A DNA stretch of 58,960 nucleotides from the NCBI GenBank assembly GCA_900543175.1, contig UQQO01000002.1, forward strand, positions 1-58,960. The letters are read 5' to 3'. The stretch is from an uncultured Fusobacterium sp. Its GTDB lineage: Bacteria; Fusobacteriota; Fusobacteriia; Fusobacteriales; Fusobacteriaceae. Position 1 is the stretch's first letter; each line of letters starts with the position of its first letter. Below the pieces are notes generated by a model that was not told the origin of the DNA, did not search any database, and saw only the letters and a program-made list of their open reading frames with translations. A program made the position numbers and the translations under genes. This document shows, one piece after another, positions 35,828-46,390 of the stretch.

Positions 35828-36997
35828 TTATTTAAAAAATGCTTTTATTTTATCTTTTAAACTTTTATGCTTCTTATAATTTTTATCTTTTAAGCTCTCT
35901 TCAAATTTTCTAAGTAGTTCTTTTTGATCTTCATTTAAATCAGTAGGAGTCTCTACAACTACTTGTACTAATTGATCTCCTGTCATAGATCCTCTTAGAG
36001 ATTTTATTCCCTCTCCTCTAAGTTTAAATAGTTTTCCAGTTTGAGTTCCTGCTGGTATTTTTATATTTTTCTTACCATTTAAAGTTGGAATCTCTACCTC
36101 TCCACCTAGAGCTGCTGTTGTAAATGTAATAGGGATTTCACAAATTATATCGTCTCCTCTTCTTTCAAAAAGTTCATGAGGTTTTACCCTAATAACAACA
36201 TATAGGTCTCCATTTGGTCCACCAGTTTCACTAGCTTCTCCCATTCCGCTTATTCTTAATTTTTGTCCATCATCTATTCCAGCTGGTATTTTTATTTTTT
36301 GCTCAACAGTCTCTTTTACAATTCCTGTTCCATAACAAGTTTTACATTTTTTCTCTGGAATTTCACCTTTACCGTGACACTCATCACACTCTGCATAGCT
36401 TTCAAAATTTCCAAGTATTGTTCTTTGAACAGTTTTTATTCTACCAGAACCATTACATTTTGGACATTTTTTCATAGCACTTCCTGGCTCTGCTCCAGTT
36501 CCATTACAAGTTCCACATTTTCCATTTCTCTTGTATTTTATAGTTTTTTCTATTCCTTTAGCTGCTTCTTCCAAAGTGATTTCAACTTGATATCTTAGAT
36601 CTGCTCCTGGTTCAACATAGCTTCTTCTTCCACTGCCACCAAAACCACTAAATCCTCCAAAACCTCCAGCTCCTCCACCAAAGAATGAACTGAAAATATC
36701 TTCAAATCCACTAGCATCTCCTCCGAAGCCACCACCAAAGCCTCCTGGTCCACCTTGCTCAAATGCTGCATGACCAAATCTATCATATTGTGCTCTTTTC
36801 TCTTTATCTGATATCACCTGATATGCTTCGTTTACTTCTTTAAATTTCTCTTCTGCTTCTTTTTTCTCTTTATCACTTGCATTACTGAATTTATCAGGAT
36901 GATATTTCATGGCAGCTTTTCTATATGCTTTTTTTATCTCTGCGTCTGAAGCATCTTTTGCTACTCCCAATACTTCATAATAATCTCTTTTTGCCAT
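35828..36997 (-). CDS. dnaJ: Chaperone DnaJ
   Basis: This 389-residue type I Hsp40 has a J domain with HPD near 33-35, a G/F-rich region (about 76-125), and four CxxCxGxG zinc motifs ([32 protein letters not shown]). The C-terminal substrate-binding domain follows. It stimulates DnaK ATPase activity. It is separated from dnaK by ogt and a mutarotase gene, and I found no CIRCE directly ahead of it. Confidence 0.98.
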   Translation of the reverse strand: MAKRDYYEVLGVAKDASDAEIKKAYRKAAMKYHPDKFSNASDKEKKEAEEKFKEVNEAYQVISDKEKRAQYDRFGHAAFEQGGPGGFGGGFGGDASGFEDIFSSFFGGGAGGFGGFSGFGGSGRRSYVEPGADLRYQVEITLEEAAKGIEKTIKYKRNGKCGTCNGTGAEPGSAMKKCPKCNGSGRIKTVQRTILGNFESYAECDECHGKGEIPEKKCKTCYGTGIVKETVEQKIKIPAGIDDGQKLRISGMGEASETGGPNGDLYVVIRVKPHELFERRGDDIICEIPITFTTAALGGEVEIPTLNGKKNIKIPAGTQTGKLFKLRGEGIKSLRGSMTGDQLVQVVVETPTDLNEDQKELLRKFEESLKDKNYKKHKSLKDKIKAFFK

Positions 36998-37077
36998 TTA
37001 ATATTTCCTCCATAATTAATATCTAGAACATTATATCATAAAATTTCATTTAATTAACACTATTTTTATTTATTAAA

Positions 37078-37950
37078 TTAAAAAATTGTAATATTTAACT
37101 CTCTAGTATATTTTCCACCTTTTTCCAATTTCTCTATTCCAACTTTTTCAGTTAACTCTCCAGAAGTATTATCATAATCTGAAATTCCATTCCATGGTTC
37201 AAAGCAAACATAATCTGCTCCAGGAACATTCCAGAATGCTATATATTTAAATCCATCATACTCAAATTTTACTCCTGAACTATTTTTACTATTTTTTAGC
37301 CAAACTACTTTAGAATTTGGGTTCTCTATAATTGCAGCATCATTTATAAATGTATCTCTCTCTAGGTTAATTCTATTTCCTTCAAAGAATTTAATCTTAC
37401 CTTTAGAAGAGATCAATGCTCCATTAAGTTCAAAAACTTCTCCTGCTTCCTCTTTCTCAAACTCTATATAGTAGTCTGTAACTTTTATATTTTCATCTGT
37501 TATAGTATTGAATGCTGGATGTGCTCCTAAAGAGAAATACATATCTCCATCAGTTAAATTTTCAACTCTATACTCAATTTTTACTGTTTTTTCTTTAATT
37601 ATATATTTTATAAAGAATTTAAAATCAAAAGGGTAAATCTTTCTTGTTTCTTCATTTGATTCAAAAACAAACTCTAAAAAATTTTCTCCTTTACTTGATA
37701 ATTTAAACTCATTATCTCTAGCAAATCCATGTTTTGTTTTTATATTATACTCTTGTCCATTATAAAAATATCTATCTTCTTTTATTGCTCCTACAAAAGG
37801 AAATAATACTGGTGAACTTTTTGCCCAAAATTTAGGATCTTTTTGCCAAACATATTCTTGTCCTGTTACTAAATCTTTTATCCCTGTTAGTTCTGCTCCT
37901 TTACTTTCTACTCTTATTTCTATCTCACTATTTTTTAAATTATATTCCAT
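37078..37950 (-). CDS. Aldose 1-epimerase (mutarotase) family protein
   Basis: This 290-residue protein is of the galactose mutarotase-like superfamily. SLGAHPAFNT (near 142) holds the conserved His, and YVCFEPWNGISD (near 253) the Glu/Asp-rich active site. The layout is closest to the LacX-type or YihR-like group. It overlaps the ogt gene by eleven bases and is therefore coupled to it. The exact hexose substrate is unknown. Confidence 0.85.
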   Translation of the reverse strand: MEYNLKNSEIEIRVESKGAELTGIKDLVTGQEYVWQKDPKFWAKSSPVLFPFVGAIKEDRYFYNGQEYNIKTKHGFARDNEFKLSSKGENFLEFVFESNEETRKIYPFDFKFFIKYIIKEKTVKIEYRVENLTDGDMYFSLGAHPAFNTITDENIKVTDYYIEFEKEEAGEVFELNGALISSKGKIKFFEGNRINLERDTFINDAAIIENPNSKVVWLKNSKNSSGVKFEYDGFKYIAFWNVPGADYVCFEPWNGISDYDNTSGELTEKVGIEKLEKGGKYTRELNITIF

Positions 37951-38422
37951 CTTTCCTCTCCTTAATATTTTCCTTTTCTAAATTTAGCAGAAACTCTTTT
38001 TTTAAAAGACCTCCACCATAACCTACAAGTTTTTTATTTTTTCCTATTACTCTGTGACAAGGTATTATAATAGATATTGGATTTTTATTATTTGCCCCTC
38101 CTACAGCTCTTACAGCTTTAGGATTTCCAATAGCAATAGCTTGTTCTTGGTAACTTCTAGTTTCACCATAAGGTATTTCTGTCAATGCTCTCCAAGCCTT
38201 TTTTTGAAATTCTGTTCCTATTCTTATATCAAGTTTTATACTAAATTCTCTTCTTTTTCCTAAAAAGTATTCTTTTAATTGTTGAATACATCTCTTTACT
38301 TCATCAGATTCAATAGCATCATCTATTTTTTCTACAAAGTTAATAGAACTTATTCCATCTTCCTCTTCAACAATCTCAAGAATTCCAAAATCTTTTACTT
38401 CTAAATACCCTTTTCCTCTCAT
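37940..38422 (-). CDS. ogt: Methylated-DNA-protein cysteine methyltransferase
   Basis: This 160-residue suicide repair enzyme has the acceptor Cys in IIPCHRVIGKNKK (near 128). The helix-turn-helix segment contains YGETRSYQEQA and the Asn hinge is in GGANNKNP. It lacks the AraC-like Ada domain. It lies between dnaK and a mutarotase gene, an unusual place for a DNA repair gene. It may belong to a heat-shock read-through operon. Confidence 0.93.
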   Translation of the reverse strand: MRGKGYLEVKDFGILEIVEEEDGISSINFVEKIDDAIESDEVKRCIQQLKEYFLGKRREFSIKLDIRIGTEFQKKAWRALTEIPYGETRSYQEQAIAIGNPKAVRAVGGANNKNPISIIIPCHRVIGKNKKLVGYGGGLLKKEFLLNLEKENIKERKDGI

Positions 38423-38440
38423 TATTTCTCCTATAATAAT

Positions 38441-38475
38441 TAGAGGGAATAGAGTAACATTACCCTATTCCCTCT
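38441..38475 (-). other. Perfect 12-bp hairpin between dnaK and ogt
   Basis: TAGAGGGAATAG pairs with CTATTCCCTCTA across an eleven-base loop. On the minus strand no T run follows (ATTATTATAGG), so it is not a standard terminator. It could protect or process the dnaK 3' end within a longer transcript. Confidence 0.65.
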
Positions 38476-38517
38476 ATAGTATTTTCCTTTTATAGGAAGT
38501 TATTTAATTATTTCTGA

Positions 38518-40353
<1,836 letters not shown>

Positions 40354-40399
40354 CTAAAAAACTCTATATATTTAAAATTTTCAGTTTTTACTAAATTAA

Positions 40400-40984
40400 T
40401 TATCCTCTTTTACAAACTTTTACCATTGAAGGTCTAATTACTTTTCCCTTCATTGTATATCCTTTTTGAAGTTCTAAAACTATCTCATCATCTTGATATT
40501 CTGGATTATCTTCAACCATTACAGCATGATGGAACATTGGATCATATTTACCTTCAGCTTTTATAGCTTCAACTCCTTCAGATTCCATAATCCCTTTTAG
40601 TTGAGTTAGTATCATATCAACACCTTTTACTAATCCATCAAAATCTTTAGTTTCTGATGATGCTGTTATAGCTCTTTCTAAGTTATCTACACCATCTAGT
40701 AATTTAGTTATTATCTTTTCTGATGCAAATTTTCTTAATTCTTCTAACTCTTTTTCTTTTCTCTTAGTGAAGTTTTGGAAATCAGCTTGTTTTCTTAAAT
40801 AAGATTGTTTCCAATCTTCAACTTCTGCTTGAAGTTTCCCAATCTCCTCTTCATAGTTTTTATCTGCTTCACAACAACATTTTTCTTCTGATTCTTTATT
40901 TTCACAGTTGCATGCACAACTTTCTTCTCTATCTATATTTTCTTCTAATATTTCTTTTTCCTCTTTTAAATCTTTATCTGTCAT
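40400..40984 (-). CDS. grpE: Nucleotide exchange factor GrpE with Cys-rich N-terminus
   Basis: This 194-residue GrpE has the usual long helix (about 47-105) with RKQADFQNFTKRKEKE and a beta-wing domain ending in GKVIRPSMVKV. The disordered N-terminus is unusual: it holds six cysteines at 23, 25, 27, 36, 37 and 38 (CACNC and CCC) in an acidic setting. Most GrpE proteins have none there, so a metal- or redox-responsive role is possible. The gene overlaps hrcA by eleven bases. Confidence 0.96.
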   Translation of the reverse strand: MTDKDLKEEKEILEENIDREESCACNCENKESEEKCCCEADKNYEEEIGKLQAEVEDWKQSYLRKQADFQNFTKRKEKELEELRKFASEKIITKLLDGVDNLERAITASSETKDFDGLVKGVDMILTQLKGIMESEGVEAIKAEGKYDPMFHHAVMVEDNPEYQDDEIVLELQKGYTMKGKVIRPSMVKVCKRG

Positions 40985-41993
40985 CTGATTCGTCCTTTCT
41001 CTCTATTTGATTAATTACTTTATTTACCTCTTGTGTTATATACTTAATGAACCCCATAGTTTTTGAATAAGCCATTCTCTTAGGTCCTATAACCCCTAAA
41101 ATTCCCTTTGAAGTTCCTGCCTTATATATTGAATATACAAAGCTATAATCTTCAAGTCCTTTTATTCCAAGCTCATCTCCAAAGATTACATTGACCTTTT
41201 CTAAGGAATTCTCTCTGCTTTTAACCACTTGTTCAAATAGTAATTTAATATCTTTCCTATGGTGGAAAAGCTCTAAAGCTTCTGATATATCATTTACATT
41301 TTTATCTTTAAATATACTTGGTACATTATTTATAAATAATTTACCATCATCTTCAAAAATTCTTCCTTCATCTTTTATTAATTTTCTACCTTTAATAAAA
41401 GTCTCAATATTTTCTAAAATTACTTGATTATCTCTTATTTTCATATTGATCTCTCTTGAGATAAGTTCTAACTCCTCTGTTGAAACTGCTTGATCTAAGA
41501 TTATCTTTTTAGTTTTAACTGATCTATTTTCCATAACAATTACAGCTACAACCATAAAATCATCTACATGAACCAACTCTACTTTTTTTATTCTCTCTAC
41601 AAGTACACTTGGTTCCATTACAATTCCAGCATATGAAGTTACTTTAGATAATAAAGAAGAAGTTTTTTGTAATAGCATATCTAACTCATTGATTCTAAAT
41701 TCATATTCAAGCTCGATATTCTCTTTTTCCTCTTTAGTTAACTTTTCTACTTTTAGTAACTCATCAAGATAATATTTGTATCCTTTATCTGTGGGAATCC
41801 TTCCAGAAGAGGTATGTGTCTTTGCTATAAGCCCCATATCTTCCAAATCAGCCATTACATTTCTAATTGTAGCTGATGAAAGATTAATCCCATATTTTTT
41901 TACCAAAGTTCTTGAACCTATAGTATCACCAAAAGTTAAATAATAATTTACTATAGCATTCAGCACTAATTTTTCTCTATCTGTAATAGCCAT
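40974..41993 (-). CDS. hrcA: Heat-inducible transcription repressor HrcA
   Basis: This 339-residue repressor has the N-terminal winged helix (about 1-75; ATIRNVMADLEDMGL and the TSSGRIPTDKGYKYYLD motif) and a GAF-like C-terminal domain ending with LGVIGPKRMAYSKTMGFI. It binds CIRCE and represses chaperone genes. A perfect CIRCE lies 19 bases ahead of the start, so it controls its own operon. Confidence 0.98.
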   Translation of the reverse strand: MAITDREKLVLNAIVNYYLTFGDTIGSRTLVKKYGINLSSATIRNVMADLEDMGLIAKTHTSSGRIPTDKGYKYYLDELLKVEKLTKEEKENIELEYEFRINELDMLLQKTSSLLSKVTSYAGIVMEPSVLVERIKKVELVHVDDFMVVAVIVMENRSVKTKKIILDQAVSTEELELISREINMKIRDNQVILENIETFIKGRKLIKDEGRIFEDDGKLFINNVPSIFKDKNVNDISEALELFHHRKDIKLLFEQVVKSRENSLEKVNVIFGDELGIKGLEDYSFVYSIYKAGTSKGILGVIGPKRMAYSKTMGFIKYITQEVNKVINQIERKDESDDR

Positions 41994-42011
41994 CTCTCAT
42001 CACCTTTTTTG

Positions 42012-42038
42012 TTAGCACTCATTTAACTGGAGTGCTAA
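42012..42038 (-). promoter_or_regulatory. CIRCE operator
   Basis: TTAGCACTC-N9-GAGTGCTAA is a perfect match to the consensus. It lies between the promoter and hrcA and is the HrcA binding site. Confidence 0.98.
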
Positions 42039-42050
42039 TTCTTAATTAAG

Positions 42051-42079
42051 AAGATACACCATATTTTCATCTTTGTCAA
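42051..42079 (-). promoter_or_regulatory. hrcA operon promoter
   Basis: On the minus strand TTGACA (42074-42079) and TATCTT (42051-42056) are exactly 17 bases apart, just ahead of the CIRCE operator. Confidence 0.8.
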
Positions 42080-42121
42080 TATTTTTTTTATTTTTGTTGA
42101 TAAAAAATAGAAGATCTATGT

Positions 42122-42213
42122 TATAATTAAATTAAGAAAAGAGTTTTTTCGTAATATGAATATCAGCAAAATAAAAAGACAAGGTCTACCACATAAACAA
42201 CCTTGTCTTTTTT
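42122..42213 (+). ncRNA. Candidate small RNA between hrcA and ferredoxin
   Basis: A TATAAT at 42122-42127, with TTGATA 19 bases ahead, is followed about 45 bases later by a strong hairpin AAAAAGACAAGGT/ACCTTGTCTTTTT with a T tail (42174-42213). No reading frame is present, so a transcript of about 75-80 bases is possible. The long spacer weakens the promoter call. The hairpin may just as well be an orphan terminator. Confidence 0.3.
42174..42213. terminator. Bidirectional terminator
   Basis: AAAAAGACAAGGT pairs perfectly with ACCTTGTCTTTTT around a 14-base loop. A/T runs on both sides separate the heat-shock operon region from the ferredoxin gene. Confidence 0.8.
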
Positions 42214-42258
42214 ATTTTCTATTTTTTAAGAACTGAATTTCTAATTACTTAAACACAA

Positions 42259-42281
42259 AAAAGAGCCCCTAAAGGCTCTTT
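42259..42281 (-). terminator. Terminator after ferredoxin gene
   Basis: AAAGAGCC pairs with GGCTCTTT around a seven-base loop. The minus-strand side continues TTTTGTG, about 20 bases past the stop. Confidence 0.75.
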
Positions 42282-42299
42282 AATTTTTTATTAATTTAA

Positions 42300-42470
42300 T
42301 TATTCAGCTGCGATAGCAGAAACTGGACATCCACCAGCACAAGCTCCACAATCTACACAAGCATCTCCGATAGCGTATTTTCCATCATCAGTTGCTGATA
42401 TAGCTCCTACTGGACAAGTTCCTTCACAAGCTCCACATCCGATACAAGTATCTTTATCTATTACGTGCAT
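42300..42470 (-). CDS. 2[4Fe-4S] ferredoxin
   Basis: This 56-residue clostridial-type ferredoxin has two C-x2-C-x2-C-x3-C-P motifs (Cys 9, 12, 15, 19 and Cys 38, 41, 44, 48) that bind two 4Fe-4S clusters. It carries low-potential electrons in anaerobic metabolism. AGGAGG precedes the ATG, and a terminator follows, so it is a single-gene transcript. Confidence 0.97.
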   Translation of the reverse strand: MHVIDKDTCIGCGACEGTCPVGAISATDDGKYAIGDACVDCGACAGGCPVSAIAAE

Positions 42471-42621
42471 TAAAATCCCTCCTATAAATTTCTATAAAGT
42501 ATTTTCTTAACTACTTAAAATATATCCTATTTTTCCTATTCTGTCAAGTATAATTTAAAAAAAATGTTGTAGTTTCAAACACTAATTTTTTGAAAATCAA
42601 ATTGTTAATATTTTTTCTATT

Positions 42622-43332
42622 CTAAGCATCATGATCTAATAGGTTATTAACTCTTATTATTGTTGCTAACTTTCTTCCATACTCCTCTTTTATCTCTGAA
42701 TAACTATTTAGATGTTGTACAAGTTTTAAAGAATTATCGCCGTTTACTATGGCAGTTCTCAATTGCTTATATGCTCCATGTCTTGCAAGAGTTAAAATAT
42801 AATCCTTTACTGAATCATCTATAGTCTCATATTTTTTATAGTAAGTTTTTTTTCCTACCTTTACACTATTTTTAGGATCTTTAGAAAAAGATTTCATTCC
42901 AAAAAGATTATTTCCTTTTTTAGCTATTGAAGATGTTCCCCAACCACTTTCTAAAGATGCTTGAGCTATTACTAATGAAACTGGTGGAACTACCATTTTA
43001 TTTAGCAATTCATTATAATCCTTACTCTTAACCTTATATTTAACAAAAAGTTCTTCTGCTACTTTTTTCTCCTCTAAAGTTATTGTTCCTCTATCTAGAA
43101 TTTTTTTTATAAAATCCTTTTCTCCTTTTATCTCATCTTCTACTTTTTCTATAATAGGTACAAGAGTTTGTATAAATACTTTCTTTCTCTCTTTTCCTTG
43201 AACTAAACTAAAATCTATTTTCTTATTTAGATAGAACTGTTTATTTTTTAATTGCTCTTCATTTATATTGTTTACAGCAAAAATATTCATTCCTAAGAAA
43301 ATAAGCATTATAAACACTTTAAACTTTCTCAA
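42622..43332 (-). CDS. Bax-like glucosaminidase-domain protein
   Basis: This 236-residue exported protein (signal peptide to about IFAVN) has a glucosaminidase domain with the catalytic Glu in VIAQASLESGWGTSS (near 130), then NNLFGMKSFSKD and KKYETIDDSVKDYILTLARH. These are features of the Bax/FlgJ-type peptidoglycan hydrolases. It acts in the periplasm or outer envelope. The start has GGAGGGA ahead. It ends with an unremarkable short tail. Confidence 0.88.
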   Translation of the reverse strand: MRKFKVFIMLIFLGMNIFAVNNINEEQLKNKQFYLNKKIDFSLVQGKERKKVFIQTLVPIIEKVEDEIKGEKDFIKKILDRGTITLEEKKVAEELFVKYKVKSKDYNELLNKMVVPPVSLVIAQASLESGWGTSSIAKKGNNLFGMKSFSKDPKNSVKVGKKTYYKKYETIDDSVKDYILTLARHGAYKQLRTAIVNGDNSLKLVQHLNSYSEIKEEYGRKLATIIRVNNLLDHDA

Positions 43333-43439
43333 TTTTTCCCTCCATAAATAAAATTTAATTTTAATAATAAGATGTTCATAAAAACATTGCTATTATTATA
43401 ACATATTTTCTTGAAATCTAGTTATTTTTTATTAGATTT

Positions 43440-43830
43440 CTAAACTATAATTTATCTACCTAAGCTCAGTTATCTAGCACATCACTAGGTTTTGACAAAG
43501 TACCTTTGTAGTTAGCGATTATTAAAGATTAATTCTCCCTAACATCAAGTTGACGTAATTTCCAAAAGTAGAGGAGTGCAAACGACTACTACTTTTGAGA
43601 CACAGGCGAAGTCCTGTGCTACGTTAATTTTTTAGAAGCCCTCAGCGAAATGCAGTTAAGAAAATGCAACGTGTTTGAACGAGATTGCAGAGCGAGTTCC
43701 AAAAATAGAGAAGCTTTAGCGGCTACTATTTTTGAGATACAGGAGTGGAAATCCTACTATACCCATAGGGAATGAGCCTAGAGATTCTTTATTCACTGAC
43801 ATGGAGATAACTTGATGTTAAAAATTATAA
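43440..43830. other. Structured, GC-richer non-coding element with two related modules
   Basis: This stretch has no credible gene and is visibly richer in G+C (about 47% in 43561-43620) than its surroundings. It holds hairpins at 43474-43488, 43495-43509, 43563-43597, 43601-43618, 43700-43734 and 43741-43755. Two modules, 43562-43618 and 43699-43755, share CCAAAARTAGAGRAG, then CTAYTTTTGAGAYACAGG. The stem pair G-C in module one (AAAAGTAG/CTACTTTT) becomes A-T in module two (AAAAATAG/CTATTTTT), a compensatory change. TAACATCAAGTT and AACTTGATGTTA bracket both modules (43540-43551 and 43809-43820). It could be a structured RNA or a small palindromic mobile element; I cannot tell. Confidence 0.65.
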
Positions 43831-43848
43831 GTTTTATTAATAAAAAAA

Positions 43849-43876
43849 GAGCCATAGTTATTAATTACTACAGCTC
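43849..43876 (-). terminator. Terminator of DUF3798 transporter operon
   Basis: GAGC...TAGT pairs with ACTA...GCTC in a bulged hairpin. On the minus strand it ends in seven T, ten bases beyond the stop at 43886. Confidence 0.78.
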
Positions 43877-43885
43877 CTAATTTTT

Positions 43886-44251
43886 CTATCTTTGTTCAGT
43901 TTTTTCTATCCATTTTGCATCATCATTTAATAGAGCAGGAATAGAGATTTCTACATTATCTAATGGAGAAATTTTAAATTCTCTCTCAAGAACAGTTTCA
44001 TTTCCTGTTGTATCTTTAAATTTCAAATTAATTTTATGTGTTGATCCCTTTACATTAACCATAGCTTTTTTCTTTGGTTTTAATTTTTTAAATTTAGAAC
44101 CATCTATAGAATATGATACCTCTACTAATGAATAACCATTTTCCTGTTTATTATCAAGAAACACGCTATGTTGTTTTCCTGTGATAAAAAGTGCAACTGC
44201 TATTCCAATTAAGACAATAATTAAGCAAACCCAGTTTCTTATAATTTTCAT
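43886..44251 (-). CDS. Small membrane-anchored protein of transporter operon (possibly DUF6672)
   Basis: This 121-residue protein has one N-terminal helix (about 8-24), then an Ig-like beta domain with VSYSIDGSKFKKLKPKKKA, plus VKGSTHKINLKF and LEREFKIS strands. I recall such proteins as DUF6672 beside BMP-type ABC transporters in related bacteria, but cannot verify this. It abuts the permease gene (one shared base), so it is an accessory of that transporter. Confidence 0.6.
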   Translation of the reverse strand: MKIIRNWVCLIIVLIGIAVALFITGKQHSVFLDNKQENGYSLVEVSYSIDGSKFKKLKPKKKAMVNVKGSTHKINLKFKDTTGNETVLEREFKISPLDNVEISIPALLNDDAKWIEKTEQR

Positions 44252-45369
44252 TAATTATTCCCCTCCTTTTTAGCAGTTTGAGCTTCTATAACTCTTCTTC
44301 TCTCCTCTTCCTTCTCTTTTTCTCTCTTCCATTGGTGAAGAATAAGAACTAAGGCTATAATTCCATAAGAGATAAATACTCTAAAGTACTCTCCAATTTG
44401 TGCTGAACCAATAAGTTCTTTTCCTGCTCTTGGAGCTAATACGAACATTGTATGGAAAAGTATAACTCCACTTAAAGCATTTGGAATACTAGCTTTTGAA
44501 ACAGTTGCTCCACCTATTAAAAGAGCTGCTATTGCAAACATTCCTATTTGCTCGTGGCTGTTATACGTATTCATTGTTCCTATATTTTGTAGGAAGATAA
44601 TTTGTCCTATTGCAGCCAAAACAGTAGATATAACTATTGCTAGTATTCTTGTTCTATCTGTTGCTATTCCTGATGCCTTTGATACCTCTATATCTTGTCC
44701 TATGGCTCTCATATCTTGTCCTAATTTAGTTTTTCTAAACCATACAATAAATAAGCATAATAAAACTATAGCTAAGATTGTCAATACTGGTATTGAATAT
44801 CCAGCTATTTTTAAAGGTATACCATCATCTAAAACTCTTCTTATATCTTTTAAGTCTATGGCATTTCTTATTCCATAACCTCTTGAAAGTAGTATAGAAT
44901 CATTTCTCATTGGAATAACTTTTCCCATTCCATAAAGAACTATAAGTTGATAAACTCCATTGATAAAGAATCCAAGTATCATAGAAGTTATCATCTCTCT
45001 TCCCTTTGCTCTATTTAAAACTACTCCACCTATATATCCCATAAAAACTGCTATTGGTAAAGATATTATAATAGCCAAAAAGAAACCTTGTAATCCTATA
45101 ACTTCCCAATCTGTTATAAATATCAAAGCTATTTGCCCTGCCATTGCTCCCAATACAATACCAAAGTTCAATCCCATTCCTGCTATAATAGGTATTAACA
45201 ATGAAAGTACTAAAAATAGATTACGTGAAAGTCTTAAAATTATCTCTTGAATCAAATAATCTATTGTTAATCCTGATACTGGTATAGATAAAAGGATAAT
45301 AATTATCATAAATATAGGAACTATATTATTTATAAGAAAATTTTTCACTTTATTTTCCACTTCCAGCAC
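44251..45369 (-). CDS. ABC transporter permease, nucleoside/sugar type (second)
   Basis: This ~370-residue BPD_transp_2 permease has about nine or ten hydrophobic segments. The RAIGQDIEVSKASGIATDRTR coupling region (about 228-248) and the LLIGGATVSKASI motif (about 286-298) are typical of BMP or sugar ABC permeases. The C-terminus is charged. The start is uncertain: GTG at 45369 has a poor ribosome site, and GTGs at 45360 or 45348 are alternatives. The gene overlaps its partner permease. Confidence 0.85.
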   Translation of the reverse strand: MLEVENKVKNFLINNIVPIFMIIIILLSIPVSGLTIDYLIQEIILRLSRNLFLVLSLLIPIIAGMGLNFGIVLGAMAGQIALIFITDWEVIGLQGFFLAIIISLPIAVFMGYIGGVVLNRAKGREMITSMILGFFINGVYQLIVLYGMGKVIPMRNDSILLSRGYGIRNAIDLKDIRRVLDDGIPLKIAGYSIPVLTILAIVLLCLFIVWFRKTKLGQDMRAIGQDIEVSKASGIATDRTRILAIVISTVLAAIGQIIFLQNIGTMNTYNSHEQIGMFAIAALLIGGATVSKASIPNALSGVILFHTMFVLAPRAGKELIGSAQIGEYFRVFISYGIIALVLILHQWKREKEKEEERRRVIEAQTAKKEGNN

Positions 45370-46390
45370 TCTCCTTTCTAGTTAATGCGTATAGTATCAT
45401 TCCATTTGATACTATAATTCTGATTGTTTCAGACATATCTGTTTGAATTATATTATTTACAACAGTAGGTGTCATTGTTAATATCCCTTGGAAAAGGAAT
45501 GTTCCCACAATTACATTTAATATAGTAGCTTTATTTACTGATGCTCCACCTATTAAAATAGCTGCAATAGCTGGAAATGCCATATAAAATGGTGCTAAAT
45601 ATAATTGAACAAATCCAAAGCTTTGTTGATAAACTACAATTCCAATAGCAGCTATAACTGTTGACATCATTACTGATTTTATTCTAATCTTATCAATATC
45701 AATTCCTGTTGCTTTGGCAAATTTATCATTTGTTCCAACAGCTTTCATTGCATATCCTGTTTTTGTTCTAAAGAATATCCAAATAATTGCTCCTAAAATG
45801 ATAAAACAGAAGATCTCTCCCAATGGTAGAATATCACTAGGAATATGTAAAACCTTATCTAATACTCTATGCCAATAATTTTCAACACTTATAGTAGTAC
45901 GTAGCCCTTCTCCACCATATGCCCATATCATATCTTGACTTTTAAAAGGAAGAACAAGCCACATTATGCACATAATTGCAACTGAAGAGAATCCTATATA
46001 TGTTGCAATCATCATCTCTCCACCTTTTACTTTATTTAATATATGTCCATATAGCCAACCAAATAATAAAGCAAAAGGTATTGAAAATAACATTGCTCCT
46101 AAAAATCCAGCTATTCCTGTAAGTTGCAATTCTATACTTATTACTGCTCCTAAAAGTCCAGCTTCTACCCCTAAAGGCATTCCAAAATTTAATCCTGTTC
46201 CTGATTGTATCATTGGCACCAATGATAAAACCAATATAGCATTCATTCCAAATCTTACTAAAGTATCTCCTAGAGCTGTTTTTAAATTAATTCCTATAAA
46301 AGGAGAAATTAAATACATTGATAAAAGAAACAGAGCAATTATTATTCTTGGCCACCCTGCATTCTTTATGGCACTTTTTATACTATTCAT
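45350..46390 (-). CDS. ABC transporter permease, nucleoside/sugar type (first)
   Basis: This 346-residue BPD_transp_2 permease is a homologue of the following gene: AVGTNDKFAKATGIDIDKIR and ILIGGASVNKATI match its motifs. Together they form the heterodimeric channel. It overlaps the ATPase gene by eight bases. Confidence 0.87.
   Translation of the reverse strand: MNSIKSAIKNAGWPRIIIALFLLSMYLISPFIGINLKTALGDTLVRFGMNAILVLSLVPMIQSGTGLNFGMPLGVEAGLLGAVISIELQLTGIAGFLGAMLFSIPFALLFGWLYGHILNKVKGGEMMIATYIGFSSVAIMCIMWLVLPFKSQDMIWAYGGEGLRTTISVENYWHRVLDKVLHIPSDILPLGEIFCFIILGAIIWIFFRTKTGYAMKAVGTNDKFAKATGIDIDKIRIKSVMMSTVIAAIGIVVYQQSFGFVQLYLAPFYMAFPAIAAILIGGASVNKATILNVIVGTFLFQGILTMTPTVVNNIIQTDMSETIRIIVSNGMILYALTRKESAGSGK

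Noticed and set aside
36998..37077. CIRCE upstream of dnaJ
   Set aside because: No TTAGCACTC-type inverted repeat is present in this gap. The only one is at 42012-42038.
43561..43760. Omega RNA or other ncRNA of an IS605-type element
   Set aside because: No TnpA or TnpB gene or remnant is next to the element, so the assignment is not supported.
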